This document shows, piece by piece, positions 8,390-18,273 of a stretch of 49,569 bases of DNA. The notes beneath the pieces are model-generated. The model saw only the letters and a list, made by a program, of their open reading frames with translations. It was not told the DNA's origin and did no database searches. The DNA comes from an uncultured Leifsonia sp. Its GTDB lineage: Bacteria; Actinomycetota; Actinomycetes; Actinomycetales; Microbacteriaceae. Each line of letters opens with the position of its first letter. Position 1 is the first letter of the stretch. Location: contig NZ_CAMFLC010000029.1 of assembly GCF_945957465.1 (NCBI RefSeq), positions 1 to 49,569 on the forward strand, read 5' to 3'. Made by a program: the position numbers and the translations under genes.

Positions 8390-9136
8390 ATGGCGGAACT
8401 CTCGGGGCGCAGGGCGCTCATCACCGGCGGAGCCAGCGGGATCGGTCTCGCGTGCGCCGAGGCGTTCGCGAACGCGGGCGCCCACGTCACGATCGCCGAT
8501 CTGAACGGAGAGGCTGCGCGCGCTGTCGCCGCCCGGCTGGGCGGGGAGGCGTGGGAGGTCGACCTGTCGCAGACCGGACCGCTGGGCGACCTCCGGCTCG
8601 ACACCGACATCCTCGTCAACAACGCCGGGCTCCAGCATGTGCGCCCCATCCCCGAGTTCGAGCCCGAGAGCTTCGCCCTCATCCTGCGGATCATGCTCGA
8701 ATCGCCGTTCCTGCTGATCCGCGCGGCGCTGCCCGGCATGTACGAGCGCGGCTTCGGGCGCATCATCAACATCTCGAGCGTGCACGGGATCCGGGCGTCG
8801 GAGTTCAAGTCGGCATACGTCGCGGCCAAGCACGGGCTCGAGGGGCTGTCGAAGGTCACCGCGCTCGAGGGCGCCGCACACGGCGTCACCTCCAACTGCA
8901 TCGAGCCGAGCTACGTGCGCACGCCGCTCGTCGAGAAGCAGATCGCGGACCAGGCGCGCGTGCACGGCATCCCGGAGGACGAGGTGGTCGAGAAGATCAT
9001 GCTCACCGAACCCGCGATCAAGAGCCTGGTCGAACCGGAGGAGGTCGCCGGGCTCGCCCTCTGGTTGGCCGGGGAGGGCTCGCGCATGGTCACGGGCGCG
9101 AGCTACACGATCGACGGCGGCTGGAGCGCGCGGTGA
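8390..9136 (+). CDS. bdhA: 3-hydroxybutyrate dehydrogenase (SDR family)
   Basis: 248 residues, classic short-chain dehydrogenase. The cofactor motif ITGGASGIG is at residues 11-19, NNAG at 77-80, and the catalytic set is Ser130, Tyr143, Lys147 (YVAAK). The stretches NNAGLQHVRPIPEF and SNCIEPSYVRTPLVEKQIAD are characteristic of D-beta-hydroxybutyrate dehydrogenases (NAD-dependent, acetoacetate to 3-hydroxybutyrate). The ATG at 8390 follows a strong GGAAGGAAG. Its stop overlaps the GTG of the next gene, an alpha/beta hydrolase. The grouping suggests catabolism of a hydroxyacyl ester or polymer fragment, which is inference. Confidence 0.88.
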   Translation: MAELSGRRALITGGASGIGLACAEAFANAGAHVTIADLNGEAARAVAARLGGEAWEVDLSQTGPLGDLRLDTDILVNNAGLQHVRPIPEFEPESFALILRIMLESPFLLIRAALPGMYERGFGRIINISSVHGIRASEFKSAYVAAKHGLEGLSKVTALEGAAHGVTSNCIEPSYVRTPLVEKQIADQARVHGIPEDEVVEKIMLTEPAIKSLVEPEEVAGLALWLAGEGSRMVTGASYTIDGGWSAR

Positions 9137-10044
9137 GCGACACCGGACCGGTGCGTGCCCCGGCTCCTTTCCGCGTCCCCGTGGCCGGCGGCGACCTCGC
9201 GGGCGGCCAGTGGCACGCCGATGCCGACGGGATGCCGCTGGTCGGCATCCACGGGATCACCGCGAACCACCTCTCGTGGTCGCTCGTCGCCGATGCACTC
9301 CCAGGCGTGCGCGTCGTCGCTCCCGACCTGCGCGGCCGCGGGCGCAGCGGCGAGCTCCCCGGACCGTACGGGATGGCCGGCCACGCCGACGACGTCGCGC
9401 GCATGATGGACGAGCTCGGCATCGAGCGCGCCGTGGTCGCCGGCCACTCGATGGGCGGGTTCGTCGCGGTGTGGCTCGCCGCGCGGCACCCCGACCGGGT
9501 GGAACGCCTGGTCCTCGTCGACGGCGGACTCCCCGTGACCGGCACGGCCGATCTCGGGCCGGCGCGCGACCGGCTGCGGATGACCTTCGCGAGCGTGGAG
9601 GACTACCTCGCCTTCTGGCGCCGGCATCCCGCCCTCGGCCCCTGGTGGAACGACGCGATCGAGCAGTACGCCCGCTACGACCTCGTCGGAACGCCGCCCG
9701 CGCTGCGGTCGAGCGTCTCAGAAGAGGCCATGTCCGTCAACGCGCTCGAGCTGGACGGCAGCGGCGGCTACGCGGAGGCGCTCGCCGGGCTGACCCTGCC
9801 GATCGCGTTCGTGCGCGCGCCGCGCGGGCTGCTCGACGCCGACCCGCTCTACCGGCCCGAGGAGGTCGCCGAGTGGCGCGGGCGGCTGCCGTGGTTCGAG
9901 GCCTACGAAGCCGACGACGTGAACCACTACACGATCGTGATGACGGAGGCCGGCGTCCGCCAGCTGAAGCCGCACCTGCCGGGCGGCTTCCCTCCGCATC
10001 CCCACTTCCACTCCGAACCGCACACCGAACCGCATCGGCCCTGA
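9133..10044 (+). CDS. Alpha/beta hydrolase
   Basis: 303 residues, GTG start at 9133 overlapping the bdhA stop by 4 nt (GTGA), so translation is coupled. Alpha/beta-hydrolase fold signs: oxyanion region LVGIHGITANHLSW, DLRGRGRS, nucleophile elbow AGHSMGGF with Ser106, and a late DDVNHYTI that may hold the catalytic His. No signal peptide, so cytoplasmic. Substrate unknown; the neighbour bdhA suggests an ester or short-chain acyl compound. The last 20 residues are rich in His and Pro and look disordered. It is followed 16 nt later by a second alpha/beta hydrolase in the same direction. Confidence 0.85.
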   Translation: MSDTGPVRAPAPFRVPVAGGDLAGGQWHADADGMPLVGIHGITANHLSWSLVADALPGVRVVAPDLRGRGRSGELPGPYGMAGHADDVARMMDELGIERAVVAGHSMGGFVAVWLAARHPDRVERLVLVDGGLPVTGTADLGPARDRLRMTFASVEDYLAFWRRHPALGPWWNDAIEQYARYDLVGTPPALRSSVSEEAMSVNALELDGSGGYAEALAGLTLPIAFVRAPRGLLDADPLYRPEEVAEWRGRLPWFEAYEADDVNHYTIVMTEAGVRQLKPHLPGGFPPHPHFHSEPHTEPHRP

Positions 10045-10060
10045 CCCGAAGGAGGCCCTC

Positions 10061-11116
10061 GTGACGGGAACACTGCTCCCCGGCATCGCCGCCCGCAGCA
10101 TCCCCACCACCCGCTACACCGCGAACGTGCTGGAGCGCGCGGCAGAACCGGACGACTCCGGCACGACGATCGTGTTCGTGCACGGCAACGTCTCGTCGTC
10201 GCTGTTCTGGCAGCCGCTGATGCTCGCACTCCCGCCGGGCGCACGCGCCCTCGCGGTCGACCTCCGAGGCTTCGGCGACAGCGAGACCCTGCCGGTCGAC
10301 GCCACCCGCGGTGTCGGCGACTTCGCCGACGATGTCGCCGCCGTCCTCGACGAGCTCGGGACCGGGGCCGTGCACCTGGTCGGCTGGAGCATGGGCGGCG
10401 GCGTGGTCATGCGGCTCCTCCTCGACCGTCCCGACCTGGTGCGCAGCCTCACGCTCGTCTCGACGGTGTCCCCGTACGGTTTCGGCGGCACGGCGAGCGA
10501 CGGCAGCCTCCTGAACGCCGACGCGTCCGGCACCGGCGGCGGCGGGGCGAACCCTGACTTCGTCGCCCGCCTCGCGGCGGGCGACACGGGCGCGGAGTCT
10601 CCGACGTCGCCGCGCGCGGTCTATCGCGCGGCGTACGTCGCGCCCGGCTTCACGACCGAGTACGAGGACATCTGGGTCGAGTCGATGCTGTCCACCGCGA
10701 CCGGCGAGGACAACTATCCGGGCGACGCGAAGCCGTCCGAGCAGTGGCCGGGCTTCGCGCCGGGGACGCGCGGTGTGCTCAACACGATGGCGCCGACCTA
10801 CTTCGACACCTCAGGCATCGTCGATCTCGACACCAAGCCGCCGATCCTCTGGATCCACGGCGCGCTCGACGCGATCGTCAACGACGCGTCGTTCTTCGAC
10901 CTCAACCAGCTGGGAGCGGCCGGGGTCGTCCCCGGCTGGCCGGGCGAGGAGGTCGCTCCCCCGCAGCCGATGCTCGCCCAGATCCGGGGCGTGCTCGGTG
11001 CGTACCGGGCGCAGGGCGGCGTGACCCGCGAGGTCGTCTTCGAGGACTGCGGCCACTCGCCGCACATCGAGAAGCCGGAGGAGTTTTTGGCCGAGCTCAC
11101 CGCCTGGGTGGCGTGA
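10061..11116 (+). CDS. Alpha/beta hydrolase
   Basis: 351 residues from GTG 10061, with an excellent GAAGGAGG site 5 nt upstream. Motifs: IVFVHGNVSSSLFW (HG oxyanion loop), VDLRGFGDSE, nucleophile elbow VGWSMGGG with Ser110, a late acid near LWIHGALDAIVND, and a C-terminal DCGHSPHIEKPEEF carrying the catalytic His. An insertion rich in Gly (about residues 153-170, TGGGG) forms part of the cap. It is the last gene of the bdhA operon and converges on the TetR gene, with only 30 nt between. Exact substrate unknown. Confidence 0.86.
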   Translation: MTGTLLPGIAARSIPTTRYTANVLERAAEPDDSGTTIVFVHGNVSSSLFWQPLMLALPPGARALAVDLRGFGDSETLPVDATRGVGDFADDVAAVLDELGTGAVHLVGWSMGGGVVMRLLLDRPDLVRSLTLVSTVSPYGFGGTASDGSLLNADASGTGGGGANPDFVARLAAGDTGAESPTSPRAVYRAAYVAPGFTTEYEDIWVESMLSTATGEDNYPGDAKPSEQWPGFAPGTRGVLNTMAPTYFDTSGIVDLDTKPPILWIHGALDAIVNDASFFDLNQLGAAGVVPGWPGEEVAPPQPMLAQIRGVLGAYRAQGGVTREVVFEDCGHSPHIEKPEEFLAELTAWVA

Positions 11117-11148
11117 CCTGCAGCACGGGCGCGCCGACGACGCAGGTC
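11115..11148. terminator. Weak hairpin between convergent genes
   Basis: GACCTGC (11115-11121) and GCAGGTC (11142-11148) are exact inverted repeats around a GC-rich 20-nt loop, spanning the stop codons of the hydrolase and the TetR gene. It may act as a short bidirectional terminator; there is no U-tract. Confidence 0.35.
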
Positions 11149-11758
11149 ATGCGGGGGTGAGTGCGCCCACGGCCAGTCCGAGCATGCCCTCCAGTGCGTG
11201 GGCGAGCAACGAACCGCGGTCGGCCGCGCCGCCCCAGCGCACGAGCGCTTGGGCGTTGAGGCCGTCGATCATGCCGAGGAGCTGCCAGGCGACGGCCTGC
11301 GGGTCGTGGGCCCGGAAGTCGCCCGAGGCCACGCCGCCCTCGATGACGCTCTCGATCACCTCGCTCCAGGCGTCCATCTGACCGCGCACCGCCGCCCCCA
11401 GCACGGCGTTGCGGCGGCCGAGCGCGAACGCCTCCACCCAGATCACGGTCACGTCGTCGCGCGATCCGTCGAGGAGGGTGCCGACCAGGGCTCTCAGCCG
11501 TTCGACCGGGTGCGCCTGGGCCGCCAGGAGCGCCCGCACCTCGGCGATCTCGGCCGTGACCACGCTCACGAACGTCTCGGCGACGAGCCCGTCCATCGAC
11601 TCGTGGTAGTGCGCGACCAGCGCCGGCGTCACTCCGGCGCGCGCCGCGACCGCCCGCAGCGTCACCGCGGCGAGGCCTTCGTCGAGCGCGAGCGCGCGGG
11701 CGGCGGCGGCCAGTTCGGCGCGGCGCTCGGCGGGCGGTTTGCGGGCTGCTCTTGACAT
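11147..11758 (-). CDS. TetR/AcrR-family transcriptional regulator
   Basis: 203 residues, standard for the family. The N-terminal helix-turn-helix spans roughly residues 10-55 (ALALDEGLAAVTLRAVAARAG, then VTPALVAHYHESMDGL). The C-terminal part fits a BetI-like ligand and dimer domain (QLLGMIDGLNAQALVRWG). It is divergent from the agmatine deiminase and amidase genes, with a 57-nt intergenic region holding a perfect TetR-type palindrome. It probably represses that operon and itself; the inducer may be the substrate of one of the two enzymes. Confidence 0.92.
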   Translation of the reverse strand: MSRAARKPPAERRAELAAAARALALDEGLAAVTLRAVAARAGVTPALVAHYHESMDGLVAETFVSVVTAEIAEVRALLAAQAHPVERLRALVGTLLDGSRDDVTVIWVEAFALGRRNAVLGAAVRGQMDAWSEVIESVIEGGVASGDFRAHDPQAVAWQLLGMIDGLNAQALVRWGGAADRGSLLAHALEGMLGLAVGALTPA

Positions 11759-11779
11759 CGTGGGTCCAGTATAGGTATT

Positions 11780-11799
11780 TATTGATCATCCGATCAATA
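11780..11799. promoter_or_regulatory. TetR operator (8+4+8 palindrome)
   Basis: TATTGATC and GATCAATA are exact inverted repeats separated by ATCC. The AT-rich 20-nt palindrome is central in the short gap between the divergent TetR gene and the agmatine deiminase gene, so binding would cover both promoters. It stands out from a background of about 70% GC. Confidence 0.8.
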
Positions 11800-11815
11800 G
11801 AGCCCGGAGGTTCAC

Positions 11816-12850
11816 ATGACCTGGCGCATGCCCGCCGAGACCGCACAGCACGAGCGCACCTGGATGGCCTTCCCGCGCGCCGGCATCACCCTCGGCGACG
11901 ACGCGGCCTCGGCCGACGAGGCGTACGCCGCCTGGACCGCCGTCGCCCACGCCGTCGCCGAGTTCGAGCCCGTGACGATGGTGGTCGACCCCAGCGAGCG
12001 CGAGCGCGCCGCCCGCCTGCTCGGGTCGCACGTCGAGCAGGTGGAGGCGCCGCTCGACGAGTTCTGGATGCGCGACTTCGGTCCCACCTTCGTCGTGGAC
12101 GATGAGCGTCCCGGGGTACTCGGCGCGGTCGACTGGAGCTTCAACGGCTGGGGCGACCCGGCCTGGTCGGAGTGGCGCAAGTCGGCCGAGATCGCCCGCT
12201 ACGTCGCCGAGCGCACCGGCGCCGAGCTGATCAGCTCGGTCCTCGTCAACGAGGGCGGCGGCATCCACGTCGACGGCGACGGCACCGTGCTGCTCACCGA
12301 GACGGTCCAGCTCGACCCGCGCCGCAACCCCTACGCCGACAAGGCACGCGTGGAGGCCGAGCTCGCGCGGACGATCGGGGCCACGCACGCGGTCTGGCTC
12401 CCCCGGGGCCTCACCCGCGACTACGACGACTTCGGCACGAACGGCCACGTCGACATCGTCGCCACCATCCCCTCGCCCGGCCGCCTGCTGCTGCACACGC
12501 AGCGCAACCCGGAGCACCCCGACTTCGAGGTCTCGCGGGAGTTGAAGGCGTTCCTCTCGGGCACGACCGACGCCGCCGGGCGCTCGTGGGAGATCGTCGA
12601 GCTCCCCGCGCCGGCGACCCTGCGCGACGAGGAGGGCTTCGTCGACTGGAGCTATGTGAACCACCTGGTCGTCAACGACGGCGTCATCGCGTGCGGCTTC
12701 GGCGAGGAGCGTGCGGACGCCGAGGCGACCGAGATCCTCGAGGCCGCCTATCCGGGCCGCCGGGTCAGCATGGTGGACTCGCGTCCGATCTTCGCCCGCG
12801 GCGGCGGCATCCACTGCATCACCCAGCAGCAGCCGGCGGTCGCGCGATGA
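11816..12850 (+). CDS. aguA: Agmatine deiminase family protein
   Basis: 344 residues of the agmatine deiminase / bacterial peptidylarginine deiminase family, which hydrolyses guanidino groups (agmatine to N-carbamoylputrescine and ammonia). Visible motifs: MPAETAQHERTWMAFP at the start, EFWMRDFGPTFV, FNGWGDP, EGGGIHVDGDGTVL, FGTNGHVDIVA, and the catalytic Cys334 in GGGIHCITQQQP. These match AguA closely. The ATG at 11816 follows CCGGAGG. Its stop overlaps the amidase start (ATGA), so the two enzymes are co-translated. The pairing with an amidase suggests stepwise breakdown: the deiminase product carries a ureido group that an amidase-signature enzyme might cleave. The TetR operator upstream suggests induction by substrate. 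Confidence 0.9.
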   Translation: MTWRMPAETAQHERTWMAFPRAGITLGDDAASADEAYAAWTAVAHAVAEFEPVTMVVDPSERERAARLLGSHVEQVEAPLDEFWMRDFGPTFVVDDERPGVLGAVDWSFNGWGDPAWSEWRKSAEIARYVAERTGAELISSVLVNEGGGIHVDGDGTVLLTETVQLDPRRNPYADKARVEAELARTIGATHAVWLPRGLTRDYDDFGTNGHVDIVATIPSPGRLLLHTQRNPEHPDFEVSRELKAFLSGTTDAAGRSWEIVELPAPATLRDEEGFVDWSYVNHLVVNDGVIACGFGEERADAEATEILEAAYPGRRVSMVDSRPIFARGGGIHCITQQQPAVAR

Positions 12851-14559
12851 CCCGCTTCGACGTCGTCGAGACCGGCATCGCCGAATTGCGGCGAGCGCTG
12901 GAGGCCGGCGAGACGACCAGCGCCGAGCTGGTCGACGCCTACCTCGCCCGGATCGACGCGTACGACTCCGCAGGGCCCGCTCTCAACGCCGTGGTCGTGC
13001 GCAATCCGCGGGCCCGCGAGGAGGCCGCGGCCTCCGACGAACGCCGGGCCCGCGGTGAGACCCTGGGCCCGCTCGACGGCATCCCGTACACCGCCAAAGA
13101 CAGTTACCTGGCGCAGGGGCTCACGGCCGCCGCCGGGTCCCCGGCGTTCGAGCACCTGGTCGCGCAGCGCGACGCGTTCACGATCGGGCGGCTCCGCGCC
13201 GGCGGCGCGATCCTCCTCGGCCTCACCAACATGCCGCCGATGGCGAACGGCGGGATGCAGCGCGGCGTGTACGGCCGCGCCGAGAGCCCGTACAACGGCG
13301 ACTATCTGACGGCCGCGTTCGGCTCGGGATCGTCGAACGGCTCCGGCACCGCCACCGCCGCCAGCTTCGCGGCGTTCGGGCTCGGGGAGGAGACCTGGTC
13401 GTCCGGCCGCGCCCCGGCCTCCAACAACGCCCTGTGCGCGTACACGCCGTCGCGGGGAGTGATCTCGGTGCGCGGCAACTGGCCGCTCGTGCCGACCATG
13501 GACGTCGTCGTGCCGCACACCCGCACGATGGCCGACCTGCTCGAGGTGCTCGACGTCATCGTCGCCGACGACAGCGAGACCCGCGGCGACTTCTGGCGCG
13601 CCCAGCCGTGGGTGCCGATCCCGCCCGCGTCGCGGTTGCGTCCGGCGTCGTACCCGGCGCTCGCGCCCGGCGACGCCGGCAGCGCTCTCGCCGGCAAGCG
13701 CATCGCCGTGCCGCGCATGTACATCAACCGCGACGACGACGCGGGAACGGCGGAGGACGGCGGCATCGGCGGCCCGACCGGTCGCCGCATCGAGACGCGC
13801 GCGTCCGTCATCGCGCTGTGGGAGGCCGCCCGGCGCGACCTGGAGGCGGCAGGCGCCGAGGTGGTCGAGACCGACTTCCCCGTGGTCTCCAACTATGAGG
13901 GCGACCGTCCCGGCGCTCCGACGATCGCCTCCCGCGGCCTCGTCACGCCGGCGTACCTGCGGCGCGAGATCATCGACCTCTCCGCGTGGGCGTGGGACGA
14001 CTTCCTCGCCGCCAACGGCGACCCCGCGCTGAACACGCTCGCCGACGTCGACGGTGCGCGGATCTTCCCCGCGCCGCCCGGCGCGCTTCCCGACCGCTAC
14101 GACGGCTTCGACGACGACATCGCCGAGTACCCGGCCTGGGTGCGCGAGCACCCCGGAACGACGCTCACCGCCATCCCGGAACTGGCCGACGGCGTCCGCG
14201 GCCTCGAGGAGACCCGCCGGGTCGACCTGGAGGAGTGGATGGACGCGCTGGGCGTGGACGCGGTCGTCTTCCCGGCCGCCGCCGACGTGGGACCGGCCGA
14301 CATGGACGTGAACCCCGCCTCCGCCGACCTGGGCTGGCGCAACGGCGTCTGGGTGTCCAACGGCAACCTGGTGCCGCGGCATCTCGGCATCCCCACCGTG
14401 ACGGTGCCCATGGGCACGATGGCCGACATCGGGATGCCGGTCGGGCTGACGTTCGCGGGCCGGGCCTACGACGACGCAGCGCTGCTGACCCTGGCGGCGG
14501 CGTTCGAGGCGACCGGCCGGCGGCGCACCGAACCCCCGCGCACGCCGCGGCTCACCTAG
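12847..14559 (+). CDS. Amidase signature family protein
   Basis: 570 residues. The start ATG overlaps the aguA stop by 4 nt. Amidase-signature features: LDGIPYTAKDSY with the catalytic Lys84, AFGSGSSNGSGTAT holding the likely cis-Ser (about residue 162-163), and GLGEETWSSGRAPA holding the likely nucleophilic Ser (185 or 186). The last motif departs from the common GTDTGGSIR form, so the substrate is probably not that of the GatA-like group. The C-terminus (LGIPTVTVPMGTM, then GMPVGLTFAGRAYDD) is typical of the family. No signal peptide. Function with AguA, possibly on a carbamoylated or amide product, is inferred from coupling only. Confidence 0.88.
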   Translation: MTRFDVVETGIAELRRALEAGETTSAELVDAYLARIDAYDSAGPALNAVVVRNPRAREEAAASDERRARGETLGPLDGIPYTAKDSYLAQGLTAAAGSPAFEHLVAQRDAFTIGRLRAGGAILLGLTNMPPMANGGMQRGVYGRAESPYNGDYLTAAFGSGSSNGSGTATAASFAAFGLGEETWSSGRAPASNNALCAYTPSRGVISVRGNWPLVPTMDVVVPHTRTMADLLEVLDVIVADDSETRGDFWRAQPWVPIPPASRLRPASYPALAPGDAGSALAGKRIAVPRMYINRDDDAGTAEDGGIGGPTGRRIETRASVIALWEAARRDLEAAGAEVVETDFPVVSNYEGDRPGAPTIASRGLVTPAYLRREIIDLSAWAWDDFLAANGDPALNTLADVDGARIFPAPPGALPDRYDGFDDDIAEYPAWVREHPGTTLTAIPELADGVRGLEETRRVDLEEWMDALGVDAVVFPAAADVGPADMDVNPASADLGWRNGVWVSNGNLVPRHLGIPTVTVPMGTMADIGMPVGLTFAGRAYDDAALLTLAAAFEATGRRRTEPPRTPRLT

Positions 14560-14884
14560 AACGGCGCCGCGCCCCGCCGACATTCGTCACGAATCCCCCG
14601 ATTCGTGGCACGAATGTCGACATTCGTGCCGAATCTCCGCTGCGCCCCGCCGAGGCACCTCGCACACGCTGGCGCCCCAGCCCCGTTGGGATTAGTGACG
14701 AATCTCATGATTCGTGGCACGAATGTCGACATTCGTGACGAATGTCGAGATGCTTGGGGCGCACGGCGGCGGGGTGCGCGCCGCGGCGCCGCGTGGGGCG
14801 CGTACGGCAGCATCAGCCTCGCGACCGATGCGATTACCTCCGAAGGCCGAGGACGATCGCGGGGGCGGCTGCGACCGTGGAAGC
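14560..14884. other. Intergenic region with duplicated palindrome cluster
   Basis: No gene is convincing here. The stretch 14582-14745 holds two copies of a cluster of ATTCGTNACGAAT-type palindromes, listed separately. From about 14745 to 14884 the sequence is GC-rich and leads into the damaged vanY-like gene. Open frames crossing the region translate the repeats and look spurious. Confidence 0.6.
14582..14745. repeat. Two-copy cluster of ATTCGT/ACGAAT palindromes
   Basis: Copy A covers about 14582-14636 and copy B about 14691-14745. Each contains ATTCGTGGCACGAAT followed by the 20-nt perfect palindrome CACGAATGTCGACATTCGTG (14609-14628 and 14718-14737), with a further ATTCGTNACGAAT-like half on each side. 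The cores are identical and 109 nt apart. AT content is far above the surroundings. They could be multiple operator sites, nested terminators, or a decayed repeat element. Confidence 0.85.
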
Positions 14885-15464
14885 ATGCTTCCCCCTCGCT
14901 CCGCTCCCGCACGTCGCCCCCTGCTCGCCGGAGCGCTCGCGCTGGCCGCTCTCGTCGCCCTGACGGGCTGCACCGCCGCATCGGCGGGCGTCGGTGTCGA
15001 GCCGGTGCCGACCGACTCCGCGCAGCTCACCGACGACGACGGGTACATCCCCGACGGCACGTCGCTCACGCTGGACAGCGGGCTGCCCGCCGTCTAGCGG
15101 CTCGACCCGCAGCTCCTGGAGGCCCTGCGCGCCGCCGACCGGGTCGCCGTCGCCGAGCACGGCACGACGATCACGATCGTGGACGGCTGGCGCTCCCTGC
15201 GCTACCAGGAGTACCTGTTCGCGCGGGCCGTGCAGAAATACGGGAGCGAAGAGGAGGCCGAGCGCTGGGTGAAGCGGGGAGCGGACTCGTCGCACGTCTC
15301 CGGACGCGCCGTGGACGTCGGCACGGCGGACGCTATGGACTTCCTCAACCGGTTCGGCTCCGAGTGGGGGCTCTGCCAGACCTACGCGAACGAGCCCTGG
15401 CACTTCGAGCCGGCCACCCGCGCGGGCGGCGAGTGCCCGGCGATGTCGTCGGACGGGCGCGGTT

Positions 15465-15466
<2 letters not shown>
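14885..15466 (+). pseudogene. VanY-like D-Ala-D-Ala carboxypeptidase, interrupted by TAG
   Basis: The frame starts at ATG 14885 with a lipoprotein-type signal (LLAGALALAALVALTGC) and reads to an in-frame TAG at 15095-15097. The same frame continues at once with RLDPQLLEALRAADRVAV and runs to a stop at 15464-15466. The second part carries the peptidase M15B (VanY) motifs SSHVSGRAVDVG (SxHxxGxAxD zinc site) and ANEPWHFEPATR (second His ligand). Intact relatives are single secreted lipoproteins that trim peptidoglycan stem peptides. Only one base need change to restore the gene, so it is either a recent nonsense mutation or a sequence error. The neighbouring MarR gene is also damaged, which favours real decay. 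Confidence 0.8.
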
Positions 15467-17358
<1,892 letters not shown>

Positions 17359-17366
17359 GGCGCACC

Positions 17367-17909
17367 GTGGCGCGGGTGGCGAGCACCGACGGCGGGCGGC
17401 CCGGCCGCACGCCCGGTGGCGCGCAACCCGGGCGGGCCGACCGCGACCCCGAGTCGCCGGACTCCACCACGCCCGACGCGGACCGGAACGAGCACGAGCC
17501 CGGCAACTGGCCCCTCGGGCGCCTTCTCGGGGCCGCATCCCGCGCCGTCGAGCGAGCATGGTCCGAAGCCCTGGAGGCCCGCGGGCTCACCCACGCCGGA
17601 CTGATCGTCCTGCACTTCGTGGAGCTCGGTTTCAGCTCGCAGAGCGATCTCGCGCGGGCCGCCCAGGTGGAGGCGCAGACCATGTCGCGCACCGTCGACC
17701 GGCTCGAGCGCGAGGGGCTCGTCACCCGCGCACCGGACCCCACCGACCGACGGCGCCACATCGTCGCGATCACGCCGCGCGGTCGGACGGCCTTCGAAGC
17801 GGTACGCGGCTTGGAGGACGAGGTCTTCCCCCAGGTCGACGACCCCGCTGCCCTGCGCGCCGCCCTGATCCAGATCGTGAGTGCGGCGCCGGTGCGTCAG
17901 TCGCGCTGA
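17367..17909 (+). CDS. MarR-family transcriptional regulator
   Basis: 180 residues from GTG 17367, 8 nt after the argG stop. The first 45 residues are rich in Gly, Pro, Asp and Arg and look disordered; the real start may be one of the later GTG or ATG codons. The winged helix follows: SQSDLARAAQVEAQTMSRTVDRL as the recognition region and APDPTDRRRHIVAITPRGR as the wing. Target unknown. It overlaps the 3' end of the convergent tatA gene by 13 nt, so the two genes share coding DNA at their ends. Confidence 0.85.
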   Translation: MARVASTDGGRPGRTPGGAQPGRADRDPESPDSTTPDADRNEHEPGNWPLGRLLGAASRAVERAWSEALEARGLTHAGLIVLHFVELGFSSQSDLARAAQVEAQTMSRTVDRLEREGLVTRAPDPTDRRRHIVAITPRGRTAFEAVRGLEDEVFPQVDDPAALRAALIQIVSAAPVRQSR

Positions 17910-18250
17910 GCCGGGTCCGCTCCGGCCTCGCCCGGCGTGCCGTCACCGGTCTCGCCAGCGGTCTCGCGGCCGGTCTCGCCAGCGGCCGCGCTGCCGGTCT
18001 CGCCGGCGGCCGCGCTGCCGGTCTCCCCGACGGCCGGAGCGGCCGGTGGATCACCCGCCGGATCGGACGCCGGGTCCGCCGCCTGTTCGTCCGACTGCCC
18101 GTTCGCCGGCTTCCGAGTCTCCGTGCGGAGGATCCGAAGCGACTCGCCGAGCCCTTTCGCCAGGGCGGGGAGCTTGGTGGCGCCGAACAACAGCAGCACC
18201 AGAGCCACGAGGATGACGATGTGCCATCCGCTGAAGAGATTCCCGAACAT
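17897..18250 (-). CDS. tatA: Sec-independent translocase protein TatA
   Basis: 117 residues. One N-terminal membrane helix (IVILVALVLLLFGATKLP) followed by an amphipathic helix (ALAKGLGESLRILRTE), the standard TatA layout that forms the twin-arginine pore with TatC. The FGATKLP hinge matches the family. The C-terminal tail is unusually repetitive, with GETGSAAA and related 8-residue blocks, mirrored by DNA repeats at about 17940-18035. GGAGGGAA lies ahead of the ATG at 18250. tatB and tatC are not here. The gene is 23 nt downstream of the LuxR-type gene on the same strand and may be co-transcribed. Confidence 0.92.
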   Translation of the reverse strand: MFGNLFSGWHIVILVALVLLLFGATKLPALAKGLGESLRILRTETRKPANGQSDEQAADPASDPAGDPPAAPAVGETGSAAAGETGSAAAGETGRETAGETGDGTPGEAGADPAQRD

Positions 18251-18273
18251 GCGGCCGTTCCCTCCTGACCGGA

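Noticed and set aside
5729-8965. Very long minus-strand open frame (over 1000 codons) opposite the GH3 gene
   Set aside because: It lies antisense to well supported genes, has no family features and reflects the lack of stop codons in high-GC DNA.
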